36,594 nt of DNA. It comes from a virus. A program made the translations under genes and the position numbers. Below are positions 15,720 to 24,030 of this stretch, one piece after another. The stretch spans positions 1 through 36,594 of IMG/VR virus record IMGVR_UViG_3300005524_000243; one strand, written 5' to 3'. Position 1 is the stretch's first letter. Each line of letters opens with the position of its first letter. Below the pieces are notes generated by a model that had not been told where the DNA came from, searched no databases, and saw nothing but the letters and a program-made list of their open reading frames with translations.

Positions 15720-16898
15720 GTGCCGTATCAGTACGCGCTCCTTCCAGGCGAATTCGAGCCGACTCAGTTCGACCTGCGCACGGCGGCCGAGCAGATGCGC
15801 GCGATGCGGGAAGAGGCGAGCACGACGGCGCAGGCGGTAAAGCTCGCCACGAGCGAGCTCAAAAAGGGAGTCGCGGACGCCGCCACGCCACTGCAAGATT
15901 TGCCTGCGCAGATGGCGAATGCGCAGACGCTCGATTCAGCCCAGGCGGTCGTCGCCGCTCAGCAAACGGCCGCGCTCGAGACGGCTTCCACCACTGGATT
16001 GGAAGGTGCGTTCGAGCCGCTCAGCCAAGGTGCCGAGATGATTACGCGCACGGCGCTCGCCGACCCGAGACGGATGAACGAGGCGCTGCGCGCGATGGGA
16101 CGCGACTTTATCGCCAGTATGGTTCGAAGCCATGCCGAGGCGCTTGTAGGTGGCGCAGAGAAAGGCTCGCTCCTTTCGGCGATCTACGGTGAGAGAGGAC
16201 GCGGCGGCGGGCTCACCGGACTTGCGCAGCGCTATCTCTTCGGTGCGACGGAAGGACCCGGACCGCTCGGCCCCAGCGGCGAACTCGTCGGCGCAAACGG
16301 ACTCGCCGCACCGCTTGCCGGCTACGGCGCCGAGCTCGGCGAGCAAGGGAGCGAACAGCTTCAGGCGCTGTCTGACAACTTTTCGCAGCTCAACAGTTCG
16401 CTGAGCGGGCTTCCCGAAACGTTCGACCAGCTCGGCACGAGCACGAGCGAGCTTCCCGAGCTATTCCAAAGCCTCGCCGGCTCGTTCAACTCCGCCCTGG
16501 GCGAACTCGCCTCGCTAGGTGGCGGCGGTATTGGCGGGCTCGGCTCGCTCTTCTCGGGCCTCGGCGACGTAGGCGCGATCTTCGGCTTCGAGCGCGGCGG
16601 AATCGTGCCGTCGGCCGCCGGCGGAATGATCGTCGGACCAGGTCACGGAACGCTCGCGATGCTCCATCCACGCGAAATGGTCCTGCCAGCCCATCTTTCG
16701 ACCGGGATCCAACGGCTGATCGGCGATGCGACCGGCCCGACCGCCAGCCACAACATCAACGTCAACTACCACGTAAGCGCCCTGGATGCGCGCTCGGTGC
16801 GGGAACTTTTGATGGAGCACGGCGACACGATCACCAATATCCTCCAGCGCTCGCTGAGAGCGTCGCCCCGTGGCGGTTCGGGCTTCGTAATCAGCTGA
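15720..16898 (+). CDS. Tape measure protein (short)
   Basis: 392 residues that set tail length and later help DNA exit. The N-terminal third is helical (TAAEQMRAMREEASTTAQAV). The middle is Gly/Ser-rich. The C-terminus has the recurrent tape-measure ending FERGGIVPSAAGGMIVGPGH, MLHPREMVLPAHLS, and NYHVSALDARSVRELLMEHG. It is short compared with the 600-1500 residues of most siphoviruses, near the upper range of gene transfer agents. At the usual 1.5 angstrom per residue the tail would be at most about 60 nm. The GTG at 15720 has GGGAGAAGG upstream. Confidence 0.75.
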   Translation: MPYQYALLPGEFEPTQFDLRTAAEQMRAMREEASTTAQAVKLATSELKKGVADAATPLQDLPAQMANAQTLDSAQAVVAAQQTAALETASTTGLEGAFEPLSQGAEMITRTALADPRRMNEALRAMGRDFIASMVRSHAEALVGGAEKGSLLSAIYGERGRGGGLTGLAQRYLFGATEGPGPLGPSGELVGANGLAAPLAGYGAELGEQGSEQLQALSDNFSQLNSSLSGLPETFDQLGTSTSELPELFQSLAGSFNSALGELASLGGGGIGGLGSLFSGLGDVGAIFGFERGGIVPSAAGGMIVGPGHGTLAMLHPREMVLPAHLSTGIQRLIGDATGPTASHNINVNYHVSALDARSVRELLMEHGDTITNILQRSLRASPRGGSGFVIS

Positions 16899-17088
16899 AC
16901 GATGGTCGCGGTCAAAGGCGCGGACGGTTGATCGAAGAGATGGCAAGCTCGGGCGAGCTGATGGACAAGTGGCCAAGAATTCGCCGGGGCCTCGGCGCGG
17001 GATTGAGGGTAGATGGAACGGATGGAGGACTCTGCGCGCAAACGTAAACCAGGCCGCCAAGGCCCCGGCCGGTCTAGGAGAAAAGAGT

Positions 17089-17331
17089 GTGGAAGCGATA
17101 GCAACGATGGCGCTTGTGGCGGCGCTCAGCAAAATGCCGCTCGGGATGCGGCGGGCGTATATCGAGGGCAGGGAGCGCTGCTTTATCGAATGGGGAATCT
17201 GCCAGGAGACCGACGATCCGACCGGCGGAATCAGCTGCAGGGCGGCGGACGAGCAAGAATGCGATTGCCAAAAGTGCGATCCAGAGCCGCCGCCGAACAA
17301 CCATCCAGATAAGGGAGGTCGCGCGATTTAG
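17089..17331 (+). CDS. Small cysteine-rich protein
   Basis: 80 residues from a GTG with AGGAG 8 bases upstream. The first half is helical (MALVAALSKMPLGMRRAYIE). The second half has clustered cysteines (RCFIEWGICQ, then SCRAADEQECDCQKCD), six in total, which could bind a metal or form disulfides. It is not recognised. It opens the accessory region after the tape measure. An upstream ATG at 16969 is possible but lies in a poorly coding-like stretch. Confidence 0.5.
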   Translation: MEAIATMALVAALSKMPLGMRRAYIEGRERCFIEWGICQETDDPTGGISCRAADEQECDCQKCDPEPPPNNHPDKGGRAI

Positions 17332-17333
17332 CC

Positions 17334-17585
17334 GTGAGAATGATTGCGCTTGGAATTATGGAGGGCGCGCTCTTGATTCAATGCGCGCAGACCTACTTCT
17401 ACGAGCCAGCCAAGTTAATGCGCCTTGCCCATCCGCGCGCATCCGAGCTCTTCGCGCGCCTGCTGATAGCGGCGCCGGATGAGCGCCGTCGGCTGCTCGA
17501 CGAGCTTAAAAAGAACTTCGAGCTGACCGAGATAGCGCCCGAAGAGCTAGCAAAGGCGCGCGAATTTTTGATCGAGATCGACTGA
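17334..17585 (+). CDS. Small helical protein
   Basis: 83 residues, starting at GTG 17334 (ATG at 17340 as an alternative) two bases after the previous stop. Predicted almost wholly helical, with acidic/basic segments DERRRLLDELKKNFELTEI and APEELAKAREFLIEID. No known family is recognised. Tight spacing suggests co-translation with the Cys-rich protein. Confidence 0.55.
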   Translation: MRMIALGIMEGALLIQCAQTYFYEPAKLMRLAHPRASELFARLLIAAPDERRRLLDELKKNFELTEIAPEELAKAREFLIEID

Positions 17586-17586
17586 G

Positions 17587-17739
17587 ATGACCGTCGAAGT
17601 TCTAGCTTTGGCCGCGTCTTCGGCTTGCGTCGGCGACCCGTCGCCTCTTAACACTCGCCCAGTGCAGGGCGAAGCGGCGACAGCCGACGCCGTCGCTCCA
17701 GATACGATGCGAACGAAGTGGGGAGTATCTCGCAAATGA
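17587..17739 (+). CDS. Possible 50-residue protein coupled to the next gene
   Basis: ATG 17587 begins 4 bases after the previous stop. The frame runs 50 codons (MTVEVLALAASSACVGDPS...) and its TGA overlaps the next ATG (ATGA at 17736-17739). Gapless packing on both sides argues for coding, while the short length and weak ribosome-binding site argue against. It is too short for a general family call. Confidence 0.38.
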   Translation: MTVEVLALAASSACVGDPSPLNTRPVQGEAATADAVAPDTMRTKWGVSRK

Positions 17740-18440
17740 TCCAGATAAGCGTTATCAACGAGTCTACGCTCCTTTCGGACTCGGCCGTAAGCGCGATCCT
17801 TCCGGCGCTTCAGACGCAATGGAACCGCGATTTGGCAAGCGTATGGAGCGTGGAGGAGGTAAGCTTGGCGCTCGTGCCGAAAAGCACGCAGCCCGCGCCG
17901 GGATCGTACTGGATGGTGTTTCTCGACAACAGCGACCAAGCGGGGGCGCTGGGTTACCATGACCTTACGCCCGAAGGATTGCCGCTTGCGAAAATTTTCG
18001 TCGAGACCGCAAACGAGGCAGGTGAGCCCGTAAACCTAGTCGCCTCGCACGAAATGTGCGAGATGGCGGTCGACCCGTATATCAACTGCGCCTTCCAGGA
18101 CCTAAGCGGCTACTTCTGGGCGGGCGAGGTGTGCGATCCGGTCGAAGCCCCGCAATACGCCTACCAGATCGACGGCGTGACGGTGTCGGATTTCGTCACT
18201 CCGGCTTATTTCGGCTACGAGTACGCAAGCGGGCCCTACGACTTCAAGGGCTACGCAAGCGGCCCGTTCGTGGTGCTCCCAGGAGGATACGCGCAGGTGT
18301 TCGTGCCGCGGTTCGGATGGATTCAGATAACCGGCGACGACGCAAGCAAAGGCTCGCGCGCGTATCCCCATCCTGGCTCGCGGCGCGAACGGCGTCGGCG
18401 GGGCAGGGCCAACTGGCGGCGAAGCGTGCTTCAGCGCTGA
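17736..18440 (+). CDS. HExxE-type putative metallopeptidase-like protein
   Basis: 234 residues. The central part reads GALGYHDLTPEGLPLAKIFV, then LVASHEMCEMAVDPYIN with His105, Glu106, Glu109 and Asp113. This 'SHE..EM..DP' pattern occurs in a group of bacterial and phage proteins that look like degenerate zincins. The usual HExxH second His is Glu here, so catalysis is uncertain. The C-terminus is very basic (GSRRERRRRGRANWRRS). The ATG at 17736 with GGGGAG upstream is preferred to GTG 17718. It lies among tail genes, so it may be virion-associated. Confidence 0.55.
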   Translation: MIQISVINESTLLSDSAVSAILPALQTQWNRDLASVWSVEEVSLALVPKSTQPAPGSYWMVFLDNSDQAGALGYHDLTPEGLPLAKIFVETANEAGEPVNLVASHEMCEMAVDPYINCAFQDLSGYFWAGEVCDPVEAPQYAYQIDGVTVSDFVTPAYFGYEYASGPYDFKGYASGPFVVLPGGYAQVFVPRFGWIQITGDDASKGSRAYPHPGSRRERRRRGRANWRRSVLQR

Positions 18441-18634
18441 GCGGAAGGGTGGCGGCGATCGCGATTAGTTGGGCCCAAGCGGCGCGCAGGTTGCGAACGC
18501 TTGGAGTGTTGGAGGCGCGGGCGAGGCTTTCAAGCAAACGTTTTCGGGCGCGCGGTGTTGGATGGCTCGGCGGAAAAGCGCAAGGTGCCGTTGCTCTCGG
18601 TCGTAAGCTCGCCCCTGACGAGGCGCTTTTGGCG

Positions 18635-20587
18635 ATGGCGATCCAGTTCGTAAAAGCCTGGACTACCCAGGATGCTTCTTCGAGCACGACGAGCGTGTCG
18701 ATCACGACCGACTCGAGCCTTTCGGCGGGCGACCTGATGCTCGCGCTCGTATGCCTCGGTGCTTACGGAACCGGCATGACGAGCAGCAGCTTTACCGCGC
18801 CCTCAGGATGGACCGTGCTTTCGAGCGCCTACCCGCTAAAGACCGAAAGCAGCGCGAATCCCTGGGGCGTCTGGGCGATTTACTGGAAGATCGCAACTTC
18901 AGGCGATATCGGCGCCACGGTTACCTTCTCCTGGTCGGGAGTGAGCACGTATCCTTCGCTCGCGGTGGTCGCCTACAGCGGCACAACGACGAATCCTATC
19001 GACGCGACCAATTACAATTTGTACACCAAGAACACCTCGAGCCTCGTCGCGCCTTCGATCAACGCCTCGGCGGCAACCGACCTTCTGGTCTGTTTTTACT
19101 CCACCGTAGAGCAGTCGGCGACCTACACCGACAGCTACACGCTGCCAAGCGCGCTTTCGCAGCGCGTGAATTTCTCGACTAAGTACCAGTTTTTCGGTGG
19201 CTCCGCACCTGGAATCGCGATCGGCGACTTACAGCTCAACGCCGCAGGTGCAACTCAAAGCCAGACGTGCGCGGTCAGCGGCAACAGTAACGACACCGGA
19301 TGCGCGATCGCGATCACGCTGCTCGCTTACCAGGCTGGTCCGACCTACTCGATAAGCGCCGCCTTCGCGCAGGCGAACGTGGTGGGATCGGGCGGCTCGT
19401 CGCTCGCCGGTGCGGCTTTGGCGCAGCGCGCAAGCGAGGCTGCTTTCGAATCGGCCGACGTAAGCGGTGCTTGTGCTTGGCAGCTACAGCTTCTCGGATC
19501 GCCGGCGGCAACGTTGCTCGGCGGACCGTCCCAGGCGGCCTCGGTTACATCTGGAGCGTCGGCGGCGAGCGCTCTGAGTACCGCTCAAAGCTCCAGTGCG
19601 AGCGGCGCGCCCGCGATGGCGTCGTCGGTCGGCGGCACGATCGCAGATAACCTCGCGCTTTCGTCGACCGGGACAGGCTTACTGGAAGGTTCGCCCGCGG
19701 CGCAGGCCGGCGTGCAAAGCGGTGCAGGCACGGTTGCTTATTCGGCGGCCGCGACAAGCGCCGGAATAAGCGACTTCGCCGAGCCTGTCGCAAGCGCGCA
19801 GCTGCTGTCTTCTTTAACGCTCGAGTTTGTCGAGCAGGCAAGCGCTGCGCTCGGCATTGCGCCGCAGGAGGTGGCGGCCTTTGGCGGCGCAGCGGCAAGC
19901 GCGCAAGCATTTGCGCTGCTCGAACGGGTGGGTGCGGGCGCAAGCGTGCTCGAGACGAGCGCGATCGAGCTTTCGATGGCGCTTGCGGCGTCGTGTGCAA
20001 TGGAGGCGCAAGTTGCGGCGCTTGCGTCGGCGGTCTTTGAACTTATCGGTGCGCTTTCCTCCCAGGTAGAGTCGATCGCAATCGCGCGGATCGCGCTCGT
20101 GCCGTCGCTCGACGGCTCGTTTTCGGCCGCGCTTGCAGGCTCTTATCTTGCCGCGGGGCCGCAGGCTGGGGCGACGGCCGCGCCGCTACTTGCTGGCGCA
20201 AACCAAAACGCAAGCGCGCTCGGCGCCGACATTCAAAACGCGATAGCATGCCAGGTCGCGATCGCACCTTCGATGACCACGTTCGAAAGCTTGATCGCAA
20301 GTCTCCTGTGCGCGCTTGCGCTTTCGGGCGCGCTCGGCGACGAAGAGAGCGCGAGCGCCTTCGCGGCGCTGCTTGCGCAATACGGGCTCGTGTCGGCGCC
20401 GGTGTCCGAGGCGATCCAGATCACGGTTGCTTTGATCCTGGAGGCACCGCTTGCCCGAAACCTGGTGATCGCCACGCCGATGGCGAAAAGTTGCGCGCTC
20501 AGCGCGCCGATTGCGCACGCGGTCGTGCTCACAGCGCCTCTTTGCCGAGCGATCGTCGTAACGAACGAGCCGCCGTTCGGCCCGTAG
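18635..20587 (+). CDS. Ala/Ser-rich tail surface protein with jelly-roll-like N-terminus
   Basis: 650 residues. Residues 1-250 look like a beta-sandwich seen in tail-fibre and surface proteins: FVKAWTTQDASSSTTSVSIT, LSAGDLMLALVCLGAYG, APSGWTVLSS, VVAYSGTTTNPID. The remainder is extremely rich in Ala, Ser, Gly and Leu. It ends with four roughly ten-residue repeats (APLARNLVI, ATPMAKSCALS, APIAHAVVLT, APLCRAIVVT). It could be a tail fibre or decoration protein. The start is uncertain: the frame is open far upstream, and ATG 18635 is chosen because beta-sandwich sequence begins there, with a weak AGG upstream. Confidence 0.62.
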   Translation: MAIQFVKAWTTQDASSSTTSVSITTDSSLSAGDLMLALVCLGAYGTGMTSSSFTAPSGWTVLSSAYPLKTESSANPWGVWAIYWKIATSGDIGATVTFSWSGVSTYPSLAVVAYSGTTTNPIDATNYNLYTKNTSSLVAPSINASAATDLLVCFYSTVEQSATYTDSYTLPSALSQRVNFSTKYQFFGGSAPGIAIGDLQLNAAGATQSQTCAVSGNSNDTGCAIAITLLAYQAGPTYSISAAFAQANVVGSGGSSLAGAALAQRASEAAFESADVSGACAWQLQLLGSPAATLLGGPSQAASVTSGASAASALSTAQSSSASGAPAMASSVGGTIADNLALSSTGTGLLEGSPAAQAGVQSGAGTVAYSAAATSAGISDFAEPVASAQLLSSLTLEFVEQASAALGIAPQEVAAFGGAAASAQAFALLERVGAGASVLETSAIELSMALAASCAMEAQVAALASAVFELIGALSSQVESIAIARIALVPSLDGSFSAALAGSYLAAGPQAGATAAPLLAGANQNASALGADIQNAIACQVAIAPSMTTFESLIASLLCALALSGALGDEESASAFAALLAQYGLVSAPVSEAIQITVALILEAPLARNLVIATPMAKSCALSAPIAHAVVLTAPLCRAIVVTNEPPFGP

Positions 20588-20629
20588 CAGCGTCTGCAAG
20601 CAAATACCGCTTGATTGGAGATAAAGGAA

Positions 20630-21574
20630 ATGATCGAAAAGTTGGAAGAGCTTTTGAACGAAGCTAAAGCCGGGCGCCATCGAAGCGACCCCGATTGGCT
20701 TGCCCGCAAGCTTCTGGCTATCGCGGCAAGCCCGGCGAAACTCTCCCAGAACGCGCAGGCCTTCGGCGGGCTCGGCGCGCTTTGCGGCGGCTTGCTCGAA
20801 AATCGCCTAGGTTCGACCTGGAACGTGCGCGTCTGGGAGGGTGCGCCGGGAGCGAGCAGGCTCGTGAGCGAGTTCGGCGGCCATAACCTTATCCCCACCC
20901 AGGGCGCGACCTGGCTGATAAACCTTCTAACTGCCGGGCAATCGACGCCGAGCCTTTATATCGGGCTCCTTCAGCCGGTCGGCACCAATTCGAGCGGCGC
21001 GATGACTTCCGGCTCGAACACGCTTACCTTTTCGACCGCGCCGTCGCCCGCGCTGATCGTGGGGCAGGCTGTGTCGGTGGCTGGCGCGGGGACGGGCGGC
21101 GCGCCGCTCAACGCTTACGTCGGCACCGTCAACTCCAGCACGAGCTACGCCTTGGTCACGACGCTCAACGGCTCGACCGCAGCCAACGCCGCGGCGTCGG
21201 TCTCGAGCGCCACGGTGACGATCGGTCCCGCCTTCGCGATTAGCGATACGCTTTCGAGCCGGGCGAACTTTTTTACCAACTTCAGCTCGCCGAGCACGCT
21301 TCCCCAGTTCTCGCCCGGTGCGCCGTCGGGCACAAATCCCGTATCGCGCGCTGGCGCGGCCGTGACGTTTACGATTTCCGGCTCGGGCGGCACGATCTGC
21401 GGCGGCACGCTCCAGGACCAAAGTGCGGTCGCCGCGAGCTACACGAGCGGGAACCTTATCGGCGAAGTGATGTTCACCGCCGGCGGAGGGCTCGGCGCAG
21501 CGCCCGTCTTCCAGCCCACGGTTGCGGGCAACACCGTGCAGGTGACCGTGACCTTCAACGTAAACGCGGGGTGA
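20630..21574 (+). CDS. Tail structural protein with phage beta-module
   Basis: 314 residues from ATG 20630 with GGAG 9 bases upstream. A short helical N-terminus (MIEKLEELLNEAKAG) leads to RLVSEFGGHNLIPTQGATWL and PSLYIGLL. This pattern is common in tail proteins that present a small beta domain. Residues about 120-205 form a Ser/Thr/Gly-rich beta-module (SGSNTLTFST, VGQAVSVAGAG, ending in SSATVTIG) that also occurs in the DUF2163 protein of this phage. The last part is beta-rich (NTVQVTVTFNV). It is probably a virion component; the exact role is unknown. Confidence 0.58.
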   Translation: MIEKLEELLNEAKAGRHRSDPDWLARKLLAIAASPAKLSQNAQAFGGLGALCGGLLENRLGSTWNVRVWEGAPGASRLVSEFGGHNLIPTQGATWLINLLTAGQSTPSLYIGLLQPVGTNSSGAMTSGSNTLTFSTAPSPALIVGQAVSVAGAGTGGAPLNAYVGTVNSSTSYALVTTLNGSTAANAAASVSSATVTIGPAFAISDTLSSRANFFTNFSSPSTLPQFSPGAPSGTNPVSRAGAAVTFTISGSGGTICGGTLQDQSAVAASYTSGNLIGEVMFTAGGGLGAAPVFQPTVAGNTVQVTVTFNVNAG

Positions 21575-21578
21575 GCCG

Positions 21579-21797
21579 ATGGGGCGCGTGCTCGCGTTCG
21601 ACCGAAGAGGCGGCCGAGGGTCGAAGGCGCGCGGGACCTGGAAGGCGGCCGAGCAAAACGCAAAGGCTCACGTGCGGATCGGCAAACGATGGGCCATTAC
21701 GGTCGGTTTGCCGCACGTGGAGAGCGCGCTTTTGTTCGCGGCGGGTGTGCTGGCAGGCCTTCTGCTTGCGCTCGCGGTGCAAACGGTGAGGCTTTAA
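21579..21797 (+). CDS. Small single-TM protein
   Basis: 72 residues from ATG 21579, 4 bases after the previous stop. A basic N-terminal half is followed by a hydrophobic segment SALLFAAGVLAGLLLALAV (about residues 49-67). It could be a membrane anchor or small holin-like protein, but it lies in the tail-gene region, away from the lysis cluster. Another frame over the same bases also lacks stops, so coding is not certain. Confidence 0.45.
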   Translation: MGRVLAFDRRGGRGSKARGTWKAAEQNAKAHVRIGKRWAITVGLPHVESALLFAAGVLAGLLLALAVQTVRL

Positions 21798-21840
21798 GGC
21801 GCAGGCAAGAATCGAGGCATAAAGGCGAAGCGCAAAAGCG

Positions 21841-22152
21841 ATGGCGGTAGTATCCGGTTTTCTGGTGGCGGGCGAAGTCGGCAAGCTCATCCAATTCGTC
21901 CAGCTGAGCGTCGATATCTCGAGCGCGAGCTCGCTTACGATAAAGGCGATGCCGCCGACCGGGCTTGCGGCGCTCGAGCTCACCGCAAGCTACGTCAACG
22001 ATCCGGTCCTCGGCGAGCTCGCCCAGTACGCCACCACCGGAGCCGACTTCACCACGCCCGGGATATGGACGCTTCAGCTCTGGGCACAATTCCCCACGGG
22101 CGAGCTTCTCAAGTGCGTGGAGCAACAAATCCAGGTGTTCGGCTCGCTTTAA
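21841..22152 (+). CDS. Small Ig-like tail protein
   Basis: 103 residues, all beta. VQLSVDISSASSLTIKAMPP, TTGADFTTPGIWTLQLWAQF and GELLKCVEQQIQVF match the strand pattern of small Ig-like phage proteins that sit near the baseplate or tail tip. The next gene, DUF2460, starts 5 bases after its stop. It is probably a structural accessory protein; no enzymatic motif is seen. Confidence 0.65.
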   Translation: MAVVSGFLVAGEVGKLIQFVQLSVDISSASSLTIKAMPPTGLAALELTASYVNDPVLGELAQYATTGADFTTPGIWTLQLWAQFPTGELLKCVEQQIQVFGSL

Positions 22153-22156
22153 TCCG

Positions 22157-22849
22157 ATGGGCAACAGCGTGCTTCCGACGTTCAAGGGCGTAAAGTTCAG
22201 CGTGATCCGCAAGCCGCGCGCCGGCGCCACGCTTATCCAGACCGCGACCTCGGGCAAAGAGACGCGGCTTGCGCTGTGGTCGTCGCCGATCAACGACTTC
22301 GAGCTTCAATACGAGTTTTTGTGGCAAAACCAGCCCTATCCGTCGGTCTCGGCCGTGCCGTACCCGGCGGCGATTCGCTCGTTCGGCGACCCGGTGCTGG
22401 CCGACGACTGGGCCGCGCTGGAGGGCTTTTTCAAGGCGCGCCAGGGCGCCTTCGACGATTTCCTGTTCAACGACGTCTACACGCCGGACAACTCGGTGAC
22501 GCGCGAACAGTTCGCAACCGGCGACGGCGTAAGTACGAGCTTTCAGCTCACGCGCCTTCTGGGGCCGTTCGCCGAGCCCGTCCAGAGCGTTGCAGGCGTG
22601 GTGACCGGGCCGCCCGACGTGCCGCCCACGATCTATATCGACGGGACGCCCCAGCCGCAAAGCGCCTACTCGATCTCCCAGACCGGTGTGGTTACCTTTA
22701 CGAACCCGCCGCCTGCGGGCGCCGTCCTTTCGTGGAGCGGAAACTACTACTGGCGCGTGCGCTTCGCCCAGGACATCAACGACTTCGAACTCTTCATGCA
22801 CAACTTCTTTCGGCTGCGAAAGGTCGAGCTTACGGGGATAAAGCTTTAG
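22157..22849 (+). CDS. DUF2460-family tail tip protein
   Basis: 230 residues. It matches the DUF2460 (TIGR02217) family found as the first of the tail-tip trio in gene transfer agents and related phages: conserved WSSPINDFELQYEFL, EGFFKARQGAFDDFLFND, a central LLGPFAEP with YIDGTPQPQSAYSI, VTFTNPPPAGAVLSW, and the ending YYWRVRFAQDINDFELFMHN. It forms the distal tail ring. It is normally followed at once by the DUF2163 gene; here two extra genes intervene. Confidence 0.87.
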   Translation: MGNSVLPTFKGVKFSVIRKPRAGATLIQTATSGKETRLALWSSPINDFELQYEFLWQNQPYPSVSAVPYPAAIRSFGDPVLADDWAALEGFFKARQGAFDDFLFNDVYTPDNSVTREQFATGDGVSTSFQLTRLLGPFAEPVQSVAGVVTGPPDVPPTIYIDGTPQPQSAYSISQTGVVTFTNPPPAGAVLSWSGNYYWRVRFAQDINDFELFMHNFFRLRKVELTGIKL

Positions 22850-22905
22850 CGAGAAAAGGGGGAAAAGGAGCTTTAAAAAATTCGCTACCTTGGCCGGTTT
22901 GCTGG

Positions 22906-23451
22906 ATGGATTGCCCGATGGACGAGATAAAGGTAAGCGTTTGTTTCTCCCGCTCGAACGACTGGCTTGGCGACGCGATCCGGTTTTTCACCGGCGGCGA
23001 CGTAAACCACGCCTTTCTTGGATGGAACGATCCCCATTTCGGGATTCCCGTCGCCCTAGGCGCGAATCCCAACGGACTTACGCTCTCGCCCTACGAGCGC
23101 TTTCTCAAGCCGCCCGAGCAGGTGATGTGCGTGTTCGAGCCGCCGGCCAGTTTGTGGCCCGGGATACGGGCGCTCGCGCCGATGCTCGATACGCCGTACG
23201 ACTACGGCGGATTGGTCGGGATGTCGATGGTCGAACTGGTGCATCGCGCGCTTCGCCGATGGATTCCGAATCCGTGGCGGTCGAAACTGATGTTCTGTTC
23301 GGAGTACGTGCGCTGGGTGCTCAAGCTTTCGGGCCTCGACCCGCACGGGCTCGACGACGTTCCAGTCTCGAGCACCGACCCGGCGCGCCTGTTCAAGGCG
23401 ATAAGCTCAGACGGTCGTTTCAAACGCCTTGCGGACACAAAACTGCCCTGA
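22906..23451 (+). CDS. Second permuted papain-like (YiiX-type) hydrolase
   Basis: 181 residues from ATG 22906 (ATG 22918 possible). VSVCFSRSNDWLGDAIRFFT and GGDVNHAFLGW give His35. MLDTPYDYGGLVG and KLMFCSEYVRWVLKLSG give Cys131. A late VSSTDPARLFKAI is usual for the family. The order His before Cys marks the permuted NlpC/P60 group. The sequence is very different from the minus-strand copy at 2376-2978, so it is not a recent duplicate. It is placed between the two core tail-tip genes and may be a virion-associated wall hydrolase. No signal peptide is seen. Confidence 0.68.
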   Translation: MDCPMDEIKVSVCFSRSNDWLGDAIRFFTGGDVNHAFLGWNDPHFGIPVALGANPNGLTLSPYERFLKPPEQVMCVFEPPASLWPGIRALAPMLDTPYDYGGLVGMSMVELVHRALRRWIPNPWRSKLMFCSEYVRWVLKLSGLDPHGLDDVPVSSTDPARLFKAISSDGRFKRLADTKLP

Positions 23452-23589
23452 CAGGGCGCAAGCGAAGTAGGGCGCTTTGCGCAAAACGCGCCGGGCGCCT
23501 TGTTCAAAGCAGGGTCGGCGCGATAGGAGCGAAAAAGGTTCTTAAAGCTTCGTCGCAAGCCGAGCCAGAGCGAAGGCAGGTAACGAGAA

Positions 23590-24030
23590 GTGGAGCTACA
23601 AGACGCGAACGAAGAGAAAATCGCCGGTCTCAAGGGCTCGGCAGTGTCGGTCAATGGCGAGCTTAGACGAATCGGCGGCGTGGCCAGCGTGGCTGCCGCG
23701 ATCTTCGCCGCCGGGTTTGCCGCCTCTTGGATTATCGGCACGGTCGACCCGAACTATCGGCTGAGCCGAATCGAGGGCAGCGTGGAAAACCAGCAGCAAA
23801 CGCTCAGCGTCGCCGTCACGAAGCTCGACGTTGCGATCTCCCATCTGGAGGACCTCGGCAACCGGGTGGGCGAGCTCGCCGCCCAGATGCGCGAGGCCGA
23901 GCAGCGCCTGACCAAGCTCGAGCTCAAGATCGCCCAGATCGACGCCCAGGTGCGCGCCGACGAGGGCGCGCTCGAGGCGGGCGGCTTTCTCGTCCCCGCG
24001 CCGCGCAAGCGAAAGGAGGCGGTCGAATGA
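23590..24030 (+). CDS. Membrane-anchored coiled-coil protein
   Basis: 146 residues. A TM segment lies at about 28-50 (GGVASVAAAIFAAGFAASWI), followed by a long coiled coil from about residue 58 to 125 (LSRIEGSVENQQQTLSVAV, LGNRVGELAAQMREAEQRL, TKLELKIAQIDAQVRA). The GTG at 23590 has only a weak ribosome-binding site. Its ATGA overlap with the next gene (24027-24030) implies coupled translation. It could be a spanin-like, tip-bundle or superinfection protein. It is unusual inside a tail-tip operon. Confidence 0.6.
   Translation: MELQDANEEKIAGLKGSAVSVNGELRRIGGVASVAAAIFAAGFAASWIIGTVDPNYRLSRIEGSVENQQQTLSVAVTKLDVAISHLEDLGNRVGELAAQMREAEQRLTKLELKIAQIDAQVRADEGALEAGGFLVPAPRKRKEAVE

Noticed and set aside
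18056-18634. N-terminal extension of the Ala-rich protein overlapping the HExxE gene
   Set aside because: Most of it lies inside another gene in a different frame and reads as Arg-rich shadow; beta-sandwich sequence begins at 18635.
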